A DNA stretch of 64,000 bases from Ramlibacter algicola (GCF_016641735.1 NZ_JAEDAO010000001.1:3906001-3970000), one strand, 5' to 3'; positions 8,806 to 17,453 are shown, counted from the stretch's first letter. A program made the numbers and translations. The notes: generated from the letters alone by a model not told the origin.

Positions 8806-9465
8806 ATGACGCGCATCCTGCGCTTGCTCGCCCTGGCCACCGTGGCCGTGCTGGCGGGTTGCGCCACCACCTACCGGCTCGACAACACGGTCCAGGCGTT
8901 CTCCGGGCTGCCGAGCCTGCCCGCCAATCCCACCTACAAGTTCGAACGGCTGCCTTCGCAGCTGGGCGCGAGCCAGGACCAACTCGAGGCGCTGGCCGAT
9001 CCCGCGTTGTTCAACGCCGGCCTGCGCCGCGACGATGCCGCACCGCGCTTCAGCGTGCTGGTGAGCGCGCGCGTGCAGCAGGTGATCTCGCCGTGGGCCG
9101 ACCCGTGGTACGGCCCCGGCTATGGCCCGTGGGGCTGGCGCGGCCGTGGCTACTGGGGTCCAGGCTGGGGACCGGGCTTCGGCATGTGGTCCGGCATGGA
9201 GCAGCCCTGGTACCTGCGCGAGGTGTCGGTCCTGGTGCGCGACGTCTCGAGCAACAAGGTGGTGTTCGAAAGCCACGCCAACAGCGACGGCCCGTATCTC
9301 GACAACGCCTCGGCGCTCGGGGCGATGTTCGCCGCGGCCATGCAGGGCTTCCCGAACCCGCCGATCGGCCCGCGCCGCGTCGACGTGCAGATCGGCACCG
9401 GCCAGCAGCAGCAGGCAGCTGCGGTGCCGGCGGCCGCCCCTGCCTCCAGCCCGGCCACGCGCTGA
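8806..9465 (+). CDS. DUF4136 domain lipoprotein (copy 2)
   Basis: 219 residues, with lipobox VLAGC and lipidated cysteine at residue 19. It is a clear paralogue of the product of 5822-6400: TVQAFSGLPSLPANPTYKFE aligns with the same region of copy 1, as does the AGLRRDDAAPRF segment. Here the central loop (about residues 96-136) is rich in Gly, Trp, Tyr and Pro where copy 1 has only glycine and small residues. The C-terminus has a Gln/Ala tail. It is probably a surface- or periplasm-facing lipoprotein of unknown role, cotranscribed with ttcA (8 bases apart). Confidence 0.82.
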   Translation: MTRILRLLALATVAVLAGCATTYRLDNTVQAFSGLPSLPANPTYKFERLPSQLGASQDQLEALADPALFNAGLRRDDAAPRFSVLVSARVQQVISPWADPWYGPGYGPWGWRGRGYWGPGWGPGFGMWSGMEQPWYLREVSVLVRDVSSNKVVFESHANSDGPYLDNASALGAMFAAAMQGFPNPPIGPRRVDVQIGTGQQQQAAAVPAAAPASSPATR

Positions 9466-9501
9466 AACGCAGCCGCAGTGGGCAGCCGCCGAGGCGCTGC
9501 C

Positions 9502-9507
9502 TAAAAT
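9502..9507 (+). promoter_or_regulatory. -10-like TAAAAT box before the histidine phosphatase gene
   Basis: TAAAAT is 7 bases before the ATG at 9515. The hexamer and spacing mirror those before cca (TAAACT, 7 bases), which favours 9515 over the in-frame ATG at 9506 that overlaps the box. Confidence 0.45.
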
Positions 9508-9514
9508 GGGCTGG

Positions 9515-10156
9515 ATGGATCCCACCCGCATCATCGCCATCCGCCATGGCGAGACGCCGTGGAATGCGGACGCCCGCATCCAGGGCCAGCGGGACGTCGA
9601 CCTGAACGACATCGGGCGCTGGCAGGCGCAGCGCGTGGTCCACGCCCTCGCCGAGGAGCCGATCACCGCCGTCTACTCCAGCGACCTGTCGCGCGCGCAG
9701 TCCACCGCCAAGCCGCTCGCGGAAACCAAGGGCATCCCGGTCATCCCGCACGAAGGCCTGCGCGAACGCAGCTTCGGCAAGTTCGAGGGCATGACCTTCG
9801 ACGAGATCCACCAGGAGTGGCCCGACCTCGCGCAGCGCTGGCGCAGCCGCGTCCCGGACTGGCAGCCGCCCGAGGGCGGCGAGTCGCTGATCGAGCTGCG
9901 CGCTCGCGTGACGCGCACGATGGAGGAACTGGCGCGACGCCATCCCGGCGAGCAGATCGTCGTGGTCGCCCATGGCGGCGTGCTGGACACGCTGTACCGT
10001 GTCGCGACCGGGCAGGAAGTGAATTCGCCGCGCACCTGGGACCTGCCCAACGGCGCGATCAACCGCCTGCTCTGGACCGAGCAAGGCTTCACCCTGGTCG
10101 GCTGGTCCGACACCCAGCACCTTGCCGATGCCACGTCCGACGACGCCTCTGCCTGA
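9515..10156 (+). CDS. Histidine phosphatase family protein (phosphoglycerate-mutase fold)
   Basis: 213 residues from the ATG at 9515; the in-frame ATG at 9506 would add three residues but overlaps the likely -10 box. The catalytic motif is IAIRHGETPWN near residue 8, with the second active-site histidine in VVVAHGGVLD and the acidic residue in LRERSFGKFEGM. This is the cofactor-dependent phosphoglycerate mutase/phosphatase superfamily. The length and GVLDTLYR motif fit the broad phosphatase group (GpmB, CobC or PhoE-like), so I do not assign glycolytic mutase activity. The 3' end overlaps the start of the next gene, so the two are probably coexpressed. Confidence 0.86.
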   Translation: MDPTRIIAIRHGETPWNADARIQGQRDVDLNDIGRWQAQRVVHALAEEPITAVYSSDLSRAQSTAKPLAETKGIPVIPHEGLRERSFGKFEGMTFDEIHQEWPDLAQRWRSRVPDWQPPEGGESLIELRARVTRTMEELARRHPGEQIVVVAHGGVLDTLYRVATGQEVNSPRTWDLPNGAINRLLWTEQGFTLVGWSDTQHLADATSDDASA

Positions 10157-11324
10157 CGATCCCCTCGCGCGCCTGGTAGGCCAGCCCGCCGGCGCCATCG
10201 ACACCCCGGCCCTCGTCGTCGACCTCGACGCGATGCAGCGCAACCTGGCGCGCATGGCCGAGTTCTGCCGCAAGCACGGCCTGCGGCTGCGGCCGCACGC
10301 CAAGATGCACAAGAGCGCGGCGCTCGCCCGCTTGCAGGTGCAGGCCGGCGCGGTCGGCGTGTGCGTGCAGAAGACGTCCGAGGCCGAGGCCATGGCTGCC
10401 GGCGGCATCACCGACGTCTACATCAGCAACGAAGTGGTGGCGCCGCAGAAGCTCGCGCGCGTCGCGCAGCTGGCGCACCGGTTGGCGGCCGAAGGCGGCC
10501 AGCTGTCCATCGCGGTGGACAGCGCGCCGGGCATCACGCGCCTGGCCGAAGCGATGAACGAGGCGCGCCGCGCGTCCGGCGGCACCGCGGTCATCGACGT
10601 GTTCCTCGAGATCGACGTCGGCCAGGGCCGCTGCGGCATCGCGCCCGGAGCGGCCGCGGTGCCGCTCGCACATGAAGTGCGCAAGCACCCGGCGCTGCGC
10701 TTTGCGGGCCTGCAGGCCTACCACGGCCGTGCGCAGCACCTGCGCACGGCCGAGCAACGCCGCGAAGCCATCGCGCATGCGGCCGACGGCGTCGTCGCCA
10801 CCCGCCGCGCGCTCGAAGCCCAAGGCATCGCCGCGGGCCTGGTCACCGGCGGCGGCACCGGCAGCATGGCGTGCGAGACGGCCAGCGGCGTCTGGGGCGA
10901 GCTGCAGGCCGGCTCGTACCTGTTCATGGACAACGACTACGCGCTCAACGAGCGCGACCCGGCGCAGCCGCAGTTCGAGCACGCGCTGTTCGTGAAGTCG
11001 CAGGTGATGAGCGTGTCGCCCGAACACGCCGTGTGCGACGCCGGCCACAAGAGCCACGCCATCGACTCCGGCCTGCCGCGCGTGCACCGCATCGGCAGCA
11101 CGCCGGACCTCGTGGTCACGGGCTGCTCCGACGAGCACGCCACGCTGCGCGCGGCAGCGGCCGGCGGGCCGTTGCCGGCGCTGGGTGACATCGTCTGGCT
11201 GATCCCGGGCCACTGCGACCCGACGGTGAACCTTCACGACCACATCGTGGGCGTGCGGGGTGGGCTGGAAGCAGGCACCGTGGAGCGCACGCTCCGCGTC
11301 GATGCGCGCGGTGCGTTGACGTGA
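10128..11324 (+). CDS. DSD1/D-threonine aldolase family PLP-dependent enzyme
   Basis: 398 residues from the ATG at 10128, which overlaps the previous gene by 29 bases. The alanine-racemase-type N-terminal barrel carries the PLP lysine in RPHAKMHKS (K59). The C-terminal domain has the metal-binding histidine and cysteine in PGHCDPT, the signature of D-serine dehydratase, D-threonine aldolase and 3-hydroxy-D-aspartate aldolase. ITGGGTGS-like phosphate-binding residues appear as VTGGGTGSM. It likely acts on a D-beta-hydroxy amino acid in the cytoplasm; which one cannot be settled from sequence. The stop codon is followed at once by a REP-like hairpin. Confidence 0.85.
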   Translation: MPRPTTPLPDDPLARLVGQPAGAIDTPALVVDLDAMQRNLARMAEFCRKHGLRLRPHAKMHKSAALARLQVQAGAVGVCVQKTSEAEAMAAGGITDVYISNEVVAPQKLARVAQLAHRLAAEGGQLSIAVDSAPGITRLAEAMNEARRASGGTAVIDVFLEIDVGQGRCGIAPGAAAVPLAHEVRKHPALRFAGLQAYHGRAQHLRTAEQRREAIAHAADGVVATRRALEAQGIAAGLVTGGGTGSMACETASGVWGELQAGSYLFMDNDYALNERDPAQPQFEHALFVKSQVMSVSPEHAVCDAGHKSHAIDSGLPRVHRIGSTPDLVVTGCSDEHATLRAAAAGGPLPALGDIVWLIPGHCDPTVNLHDHIVGVRGGLEAGTVERTLRVDARGALT

Positions 11325-11351
11325 ATGGATCCCGGCTTTCGCCGGGATGAC
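11325..11351. repeat. Class A REP-like hairpin (single unit)
   Basis: A perfect 8-base-pair stem (ATCCCGGC/GCCGGGAT, 11329-11348) with a TTTC loop, ending GATGAC. It begins on the base after the stop of the PLP enzyme and lies between two convergent genes, so it may also act as a transcription barrier. It is the degenerate half-unit of the longer repeats at 22397, 34338, 60121 and 62090. Confidence 0.7.
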
Positions 11352-11363
11352 AAACCTAGGCTG

Positions 11364-13310
11364 TCACTTCAGCAGGTACTCGCGCACGAACTGCACGATG
11401 GCGTAGAACTTGTAGTCGGCGTTCGGCTTCTTGCCGAAACCGTGGCCCTCGTTCTTGCCCAGCAGGTACCAGACCGGCGTGCCGTTGGCGCGGATGGTCT
11501 TCACCATCTGCTCCGCCTCGGTGTACGGCACGCGCGGGTCGTTCAGGCCCTGCACGACGAACACCGGGTGGCGGATCCTGGCGGCGTGGTTGAGCGGCGC
11601 GATGCGCTCGAGGAAAGAGCGCATCTTCGGGTCGCGCTCGTCGCCGTATTCGACGCGGCGCAGGTCGCGCCGGTACGACTCGGTGCGCTCCAGGAACGTC
11701 ACCAGGTTCGACATGCCCACTTCGGGCAGCGCGGCGCGCAGCCGGTCGCTGTACAGGTAGGACAGCGCCCAGGCCATGTGGCCGCCATAGCTGCCCCCCA
11801 TCACCATGACACGCGACGCGTCCAGTCCGGGCTGCTGCGCGATCCAGTCCAGCAGCGCCCCGATGTCCTTGTACGAGTCCTCGCGCTTGAAGCCGTTGTC
11901 CAGCGCGACGAAGGTCTTGCCGTAGCCGGTCGACCCGCGCACGTTGGGCTCGAGCAGCGCGACGCCCAGCTCGTTGATGAAGTAGTTGCCGCGCCCCTGG
12001 TACAGCGGACGCGCCTGGCCTTCCGGCCCGCCGTGGATGTCGATGATCACCGGCCGCTTGCCCGTGAACTTCGCCGGCGGAAGGGTGAGGAAGCCGCTGA
12101 TCTCCAGCCCGTCGAAACTCTTCCAGGTCACGAGCTTGGGTTCCTGCAGGTCCGCGGATCGCAGGCCGCCCAGTTCGCTTTCGGTCCAGCGCGTGACATC
12201 GCCGGTGGTCACGTCGATGCTGTAGACATCGCCCGGCGTGCGCGCGCCGACATAGGTCAGCGCGAGGTCGCGCCCGTCGGGATGGAACTGGATGCCCGCG
12301 ACCAGCCCCGTCGGCAGTTGCGGCACCGCCAGCTCGCGCCGCGTCCGCGTGTCCAGCAGGTGCAGGCGGCTGACGCCGGCCTCGTTGGTCACGTAGGCCA
12401 GCCGGCTGCCGTCCTTCGACACGTCGATGTCCGCCACGTCCCAGCGCAGTGAAGGCGTCAGGTCGGTGAACGCGCCGGTGGCGAGGTCGACATGGAACAG
12501 GTGCTTGAACTCGGCGCCGTGATCGCTGGTGACCCACAGCCCCTTGCCGTCGGCCGTGAACTTCACGTCGCCATAAGAAACGGGCTCGCCGCCGCGCGGC
12601 GTCAGCGGGCGTTTCGCGCCGGTGGCCACGTCGACCAGCCACAGGTAGCCCTCGTTGACCGACAGGAACTCCTCCAGCACCAGCTGGCGGTCGTCGGGCG
12701 ACCAGTCCGCCACGCCCCAGCCACCACCGGGCAGCTGCGCGACGAGCTTGTCGGTGGACGGGTTGCGCGGATCCATGATCCACAGGTCGGCGTCGGAACG
12801 CGCGCGCCGCGTGGAGTGGTACGCGATGCGGTCGCCCGACCGCGACCAGTGGGCGCCGGAGTTGCGCGACTTGCCGTCGGTGAGCAGCGTCACCTTGCCG
12901 TCGGCGGCGTCAAGGCGGTAGTACTGGAACCACTCGCCGCCCCCCGTGTCGCGGGAGAAGATGAGGTAGTCGCCGCGCGTGGGCTGCCATTGCGCGCCTC
13001 CGGAGCGCTCGTTGCCGAAGGTCAGCTGCTTGCGCGCGCCCATCGGCAGCCGCACCTCGTGCACCTGGCTCGTCTCGCCGAAGCGCGTGCCGACCAGCAT
13101 CTCGCGCCGGGTCGGGTGCCAGTCGAAGAAGCGCGCGCTGCGGCTCTCGGTGTAGCGGCGCACGTCCTCGGCGAGCGACGCCGGGATCGCCGGGATGCCT
13201 TCGGCCACCAGGTTCTCGTTGGGCGCGATGACGGGCGCGGCGGTCTGGGCCTGCGCGCCGGCGCCGGCCAGCGCCAGCAGCGCCGCGGCCGCCAGGCGGG
13301 ATGCGGACAT
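11364..13310 (-). CDS. S9 family prolyl oligopeptidase-like serine peptidase, secreted
   Basis: 648 residues from the ATG at 13310, which has the ribosome binding site AGGAG upstream; the frame extends further but the preceding 24 residues are not signal-like. A signal peptide ending AGAQAQ directs export to the periplasm. The middle forms a beta-propeller of WD40/TolB-like blades (for example RIAYHSTRRARSDADLWIMD). The alpha/beta hydrolase domain has the nucleophile in GGSYGGHMA (about residue 508), aspartate in LNDPRVPYTEAEQM (about 590) and histidine in NEGHGF (about 622). It probably cleaves oligopeptides after proline or alanine. It is monocistronic, facing away from the membrane fusion gene. 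Confidence 0.92.
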   Translation of the reverse strand: MSASRLAAAALLALAGAGAQAQTAAPVIAPNENLVAEGIPAIPASLAEDVRRYTESRSARFFDWHPTRREMLVGTRFGETSQVHEVRLPMGARKQLTFGNERSGGAQWQPTRGDYLIFSRDTGGGEWFQYYRLDAADGKVTLLTDGKSRNSGAHWSRSGDRIAYHSTRRARSDADLWIMDPRNPSTDKLVAQLPGGGWGVADWSPDDRQLVLEEFLSVNEGYLWLVDVATGAKRPLTPRGGEPVSYGDVKFTADGKGLWVTSDHGAEFKHLFHVDLATGAFTDLTPSLRWDVADIDVSKDGSRLAYVTNEAGVSRLHLLDTRTRRELAVPQLPTGLVAGIQFHPDGRDLALTYVGARTPGDVYSIDVTTGDVTRWTESELGGLRSADLQEPKLVTWKSFDGLEISGFLTLPPAKFTGKRPVIIDIHGGPEGQARPLYQGRGNYFINELGVALLEPNVRGSTGYGKTFVALDNGFKREDSYKDIGALLDWIAQQPGLDASRVMVMGGSYGGHMAWALSYLYSDRLRAALPEVGMSNLVTFLERTESYRRDLRRVEYGDERDPKMRSFLERIAPLNHAARIRHPVFVVQGLNDPRVPYTEAEQMVKTIRANGTPVWYLLGKNEGHGFGKKPNADYKFYAIVQFVREYLLK

Positions 13311-13386
13311 GGAGTCTCCTCTCTTTGGGTGCGCGATTGTGCCGCCCGCGCGGGGTGGTCCGGATGGCGCGCCGGGCCGCACGCAC

Positions 13387-13392
13387 TACGAT
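13387..13392 (+). promoter_or_regulatory. -10-like TACGAT box before the membrane hydroxylase fusion gene
   Basis: TACGAT lies 7 bases before the ATG at 13400, the same arrangement as at cca and ttcA. No ribosome binding site is present between. Confidence 0.4.
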
Positions 13393-13399
13393 GCCGCCC

Positions 13400-15172
13400 A
13401 TGTCGCCCAGCCAGGTCCTCGTCTTCGCCACGCCTGTGTTCCTGCTGCTCATCGCGATCGAGTACGCCTGGGGCCTCGCGCGCGGCCGCAACACCTACCG
13501 GCTGAACGACGCGATCAGCAGCATCGGCCTGGGCATCCTGAGCACCGTGACGGCGGTGCTTGTGCCGCTCCTGAAGATCGGCCTGTACACGCTGGCGTTC
13601 CAGCACCTCGCGCTCTGGCGCAACGACGGCTTCTGGACCGCGTGGTACGGCTGGCTGCTCGCGCTGCTGTTCTACGACTTCTGCTACTACTGGCTGCACC
13701 GCGCCGGCCACGAGACCGCGCTGTTCTGGGCCGCGCACGTCGTGCACCACCAGAGCCAGGACTACAACCTGTCCACCGCGTTGCGGCAGACTGCCAGCGG
13801 CCACCTGCTCGGCTGGGTGTTCTACCTGCCGATGGCGCTGGCCGGCGTGCCGCCACTGGTGTTCGTGGTGGTCGGCCTCGTCGACCTGCTGTACCAGTTC
13901 TGGGTGCACACCGAGCACGTGCCCAAGCTCGGCTGGTTCGACCGCTGGTTCTGCTCGCCCTCCAACCACCGCGTGCACCACGCCGTGAACGACCGCTACC
14001 TCGATCGCAACTACGGCGGCATGCTGGTGGTCTGGGACCGCCTGTTCGGCAGCTTCGTCGAGGAGGACGAGCGCTGCGTCTACGGCACGCGCAGCCCGCT
14101 GGAGAGCTGGGACCCGCTGTGGTCCAACGCCGAGGTCTACTGGGGCCTGCTGCAGGACAGCTGGCATGCGCGCCGCTGGTCCGACAAGCTGCGCGTGTGG
14201 TTCAAGCCGCCGGGCTGGCGGCCCGCCGACGTCGCGCAGCGCTTCCCGAAGCCGCCCTTCGACATCACGAAGGTCCAGCGCTTCCATCCGCCGGTCACGC
14301 GTGCGGTCGCGTGGTTCGCGGGGGTGCAGTTCCTCGCCATGCTGGGCGCGGTGTCGCTGTTCCTGTGGAATGCGGACTCGATGCGGCTCGCGTCGGCCTT
14401 CACCTGGGTCGCCGCAATCGCAGCGGCGCAGTGGGCGATCTGCGCCGTGGTGCAGGGTCGCATCGGCATGCTGCAGGCGCTGGCGATCGAAGCCGGCGCG
14501 CTGGCCGCCGCCACGGCGGCCGAGGGCCTGGTCGCGTGGCACCAGGTGTTCAAGCCGGCGGCGCTCGTGGCGCTGATCGCGTTCGTGGCCGTGCGGCTGT
14601 GGCGCGAGCGCCGCGCGATGTCCTTCGACGCTCTGCTGCTGGCCGGGCTCGCGCTCTCGCTCGTCGGTGACGTGCTGCTGATGCTGCCGGGGATGTTCAT
14701 CGCCGGCCTGGTCGCCTTCCTGCTCGCGCACCTGTGCTTCATCGTGCTGTTCCGCCAGGACGTGGGCTGGCTGCCGCGGCCGCGCGCGCTGCTGGCCACG
14801 CTCGGCGCCGGCGCGCTGATGTACGCCGTGCTGTTCGCCAGCCTCGGCCCCGTGCTGCGTGGCGCCGTGGCGGCCTACGTCGTCGTGATCGCGACGATGG
14901 CGGCGCAGGCGATCGGCCGCGCCGCCGTGCTGCAGGACCGCGCGTCGCGGCTGGTGGCCGTCGGCGCCGTGCTGTTCATGGCGAGCGACTCGCTGCTGGC
15001 GATCAACAGGTTCGCGCTGCCGCTGCCGCTGGCGCAGGTCTGGGTGCTGGCGACGTACTACGCGGCGCAGCTGCTCATCGCGACGGGGGCGCGGCCGGCA
15101 GGGGCCGTGCCTGCAGCGGCGTCCACAGCACCGCGCTCCATGCCAGCGGATCCCATCCCGGGTCGCGGTTGA
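13400..15172 (+). CDS. Fusion: fatty-acid hydroxylase/sterol desaturase domain + YhhN (lysoplasmalogenase-like) domain
   Basis: 590 residues, mostly membrane helices. Residues about 1-295 form a fatty acid hydroxylase domain with the full histidine set for a di-iron site: H100/H104 (HRAGH), H113/H116/H117 (HVVHH), H170/H173 (HTEH) and H190/H193/H194 (HRVHH). Residues about 385-565 form a second multi-helix domain with the YhhN/TMEM86 hallmarks LVGDVLLML (G423-D424) and FMASDSLLA (S529-D530). YhhN proteins include lysoplasmalogenases, and the hydroxylase superfamily includes alkylglycerol monooxygenase; joined together they suggest cleavage of ether lipids in the membrane. That is inference. 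The start at 13400 is the first methionine after the -10-like box. The 3' end overlaps the opposite-strand gene by 98 bases. Confidence 0.82.
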   Translation: MSPSQVLVFATPVFLLLIAIEYAWGLARGRNTYRLNDAISSIGLGILSTVTAVLVPLLKIGLYTLAFQHLALWRNDGFWTAWYGWLLALLFYDFCYYWLHRAGHETALFWAAHVVHHQSQDYNLSTALRQTASGHLLGWVFYLPMALAGVPPLVFVVVGLVDLLYQFWVHTEHVPKLGWFDRWFCSPSNHRVHHAVNDRYLDRNYGGMLVVWDRLFGSFVEEDERCVYGTRSPLESWDPLWSNAEVYWGLLQDSWHARRWSDKLRVWFKPPGWRPADVAQRFPKPPFDITKVQRFHPPVTRAVAWFAGVQFLAMLGAVSLFLWNADSMRLASAFTWVAAIAAAQWAICAVVQGRIGMLQALAIEAGALAAATAAEGLVAWHQVFKPAALVALIAFVAVRLWRERRAMSFDALLLAGLALSLVGDVLLMLPGMFIAGLVAFLLAHLCFIVLFRQDVGWLPRPRALLATLGAGALMYAVLFASLGPVLRGAVAAYVVVIATMAAQAIGRAAVLQDRASRLVAVGAVLFMASDSLLAINRFALPLPLAQVWVLATYYAAQLLIATGARPAGAVPAAASTAPRSMPADPIPGRG

Positions 15173-15671
15173 TGTTGATCGAGCCGTTCGGCAACCGCCA
15201 CTGGAGCAGCCGCACGCCGCGCACCGGCTTGTCCTGGATCGCCACCGGCGCACCGAGCCGCCGCGCCAGCTGGCCCGCCATCGCGTGGTGGGCCCACCAG
15301 GGCAGTTGCACGGTCGCCTGCGCCAGGCGTCCCTCATCGAGGAAGAACGCCACCGTCAGCGCGGCGACGCCGTCCACCGCATCGACCGGCGTGTAGCAGA
15401 CCCGGTCGCCCAGGCCGTTCGATTCCTTGGCTTCGTCGATGCATCGCAGCGGCATCGGCATCGCGGCCTTCAGCGCGCGTTCGTCCATCGCCGTGGACAG
15501 GACGTCCCATGGCATCTCGATGCGCGGCGACCTGGCGCCCCAGGACTTCAGGTACACGTGCGACTGGGGCAGGTGCCGGATGACGACGACGGCGGCGACG
15601 ACGGCGAGCCCGCCGAGCGCCCAACTCCAGGAGCGCGGCAGTGGTTGCCTGGCGGCTTGCAAGAGGCCCAT
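15075..15671 (-). CDS. Hypothetical single-pass membrane protein
   Basis: 198 residues; I do not recognise the family. A single transmembrane segment near the N-terminus (about residues 14-34, WALGGLAVVAAVVVIRHL) is followed by a mostly soluble domain with RCIDEAKESNGLGDRVCY, whose two cysteines could pair outside the cytoplasm, and SININRDPGWDPLAW. The ATG at 15671 overlaps the rhomboid stop by one base (TGATG), so it is translated with the rhomboid protease and could be its substrate or partner. Its last 98 bases overlap, antisense, the end of the hydroxylase/YhhN fusion gene. Confidence 0.7.
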   Translation of the reverse strand: MGLLQAARQPLPRSWSWALGGLAVVAAVVVIRHLPQSHVYLKSWGARSPRIEMPWDVLSTAMDERALKAAMPMPLRCIDEAKESNGLGDRVCYTPVDAVDGVAALTVAFFLDEGRLAQATVQLPWWAHHAMAGQLARRLGAPVAIQDKPVRGVRLLQWRLPNGSININRDPGWDPLAWSAVLWTPLQARPLPAAPPSR

Positions 15672-17326
15672 CACCGCGCTCCCTTCCGCCGGGGCGGTTC
15701 TTCCAGCTGCTTCAGCTCCTGCGCCACGGCCCGCAGCCGCAGCACCAGCACCTTGTTGCGCTCGTCCGCTGCGCGGCGTTCCTCCGGCGTGGACGCTGCC
15801 AGCTCGGTGCGGGCGACCTGCGACAGCAGCGCGCACGTCTCGCGCGTCAGGCCGGCGGCGCGGACGACCGGCTCCCACTCCGGCCCCCGCACGGCCGCGA
15901 GCTCGTCCTGGATGGACGCGCAACCGGGCAGGAGGTCCCGTTCCAGGAAGGCTCGAGCCTCCGGGTCGCTGCCGTCACGGCCGCTGGAACGCGCGGCGCC
16001 GGCCACGAGGCGCTGGAACTCGGGCTTCACCTTGCGCAGGACCGCCACTGTCTCGAACAGCGGGCCATGCCAGGTGTGCGGAAGCGGCGTCGCGAGCGTG
16101 CCGACCCCCACCGCCACCAGCGCCAGCATCGCGCCGAGCGCGGCCTGCGCGTTGCGTTGCGGGGCGCGTTGCTGGTCGAACACCGGGACCAGCAGCAAGC
16201 CAAGTGCGATGCCGGCCAGCAGCCCGCCGACGTGCGCCGCGTTGTCGACGCGCGTGCTGGCCAATCCCTGCACCAGTGCATAGAGCATGAAGACGCCCGG
16301 GCCGGACCAGAGCTTCTTGGTGTGCGGCATCGGCAACTTTTCGCGATGGCGCCAGCCGCAAGCGACCAGCGCGCCCAGCACGCCGAACACCGCACCCGAC
16401 GCACCGACAGACACCGATCGCTGCGCCGCGAAATGCAGGCTGGCCGCGCTGCCGCACAGTGCGGTCGCCAGGTACACCAGCAGGAAGGGGCCGTTGCCCA
16501 GCATGCGCGCCAGCTGCCGCCCGGGGTACCACAAGCCGGCCATGTTGAGCGCCAGGTGCACCACGCCGGCGTGCAGGACCGTCGCCGTCAGCAGACGCCA
16601 GGTCTCCCCATCCAGCACCACGGCCGAGGCCGAGTTTCCGCCCCACCGGAACAGGACGTCCGTCGCCGGCTGCATCAGGGGCACGCCCGCGAGCACCTGC
16701 ACCAGCCACACGCCGACGTTCAGCGCCACGACCGCCTGCAGCGCCCAGGCGCGCGGCGTCATGGCGTCGAGCTTGCCGTCGAAGTCCGCGACCTCGCGCA
16801 GGTCGCGGGCGGTGCGCGTCTCGCCGCGGCCGAGGGCGATGCGCTTCGCATTGACGCGCCCGAGCACCGTCGTGAAGGCGGCGAGGCGCTCGCTGCGCGG
16901 CAGCTGCCGGAGCGGGATGAACTGCCGCGTCTTGCGGTGCTCCGCCGAGCGCGGAAGGTGCACGACGAGCCGCATGCTGCGCTCGTCGTACTCGACGTCG
17001 TCGATCTCTTCCCAGCGCAGCGGGCGCGCAAGCCCGCGCGCCTTCAACCCCGCGTCACTGAGTTTCAGGATCGGACGCTGGTCAAGGTAGCGGCGCACCA
17101 GCGCAAAGGCGACGCCGCCAAAGAGCAGCAGCGCGGGCAGGCCGAAAATCCAGATCAAGCTGGAACGCTGCGCGGCGAGGCCGCGCGAGACCGCCAGGGC
17201 GAACAGGCCGGCGCCCACCAGCCCGCACACCCCTGCTGCGATGGCGTCCGAGCGCCCGCGCTGCGCGGCGAACACCAGCCGTCCCGATCCGCCGCCCTCG
17301 TCGGGTGCCGTGCGTTCCAGAGCCAT
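15671..17326 (-). CDS. Rhomboid family intramembrane serine protease with N-terminal extension
   Basis: 551 residues, about twice the size of a minimal rhomboid. The serine-histidine dyad is visible: GASGAVFG (catalytic serine) and NAAHVGG (catalytic histidine), within six membrane helices spanning about residues 200-400. The N-terminal 190 residues hold two hydrophobic segments and a PH-like soluble part (LKARGLARPLRWEEIDDVEY). The C-terminal 150 residues are soluble and end in arginine/lysine-rich sequence. It presumably cleaves membrane-spanning substrates in the inner membrane. The next gene starts on its stop codon. A purine-rich GGGGAGCGGGGG precedes the ATG. Confidence 0.88.
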   Translation of the reverse strand: MALERTAPDEGGGSGRLVFAAQRGRSDAIAAGVCGLVGAGLFALAVSRGLAAQRSSLIWIFGLPALLLFGGVAFALVRRYLDQRPILKLSDAGLKARGLARPLRWEEIDDVEYDERSMRLVVHLPRSAEHRKTRQFIPLRQLPRSERLAAFTTVLGRVNAKRIALGRGETRTARDLREVADFDGKLDAMTPRAWALQAVVALNVGVWLVQVLAGVPLMQPATDVLFRWGGNSASAVVLDGETWRLLTATVLHAGVVHLALNMAGLWYPGRQLARMLGNGPFLLVYLATALCGSAASLHFAAQRSVSVGASGAVFGVLGALVACGWRHREKLPMPHTKKLWSGPGVFMLYALVQGLASTRVDNAAHVGGLLAGIALGLLLVPVFDQQRAPQRNAQAALGAMLALVAVGVGTLATPLPHTWHGPLFETVAVLRKVKPEFQRLVAGAARSSGRDGSDPEARAFLERDLLPGCASIQDELAAVRGPEWEPVVRAAGLTRETCALLSQVARTELAASTPEERRAADERNKVLVLRLRAVAQELKQLEEPPRRKGAR

Positions 17327-17453
17327 CCCCCGCTCCCCTTCGTTCTTGCTGCGGCCAATCTAGGCGGCGGCACGAACGAAGCCCGGGCGAAGGGTCATCG
17401 CGTGGTGACGAAACGTTGCATGCGTCGCGGCGCCGCGACGCGCGCGTGCCGCA

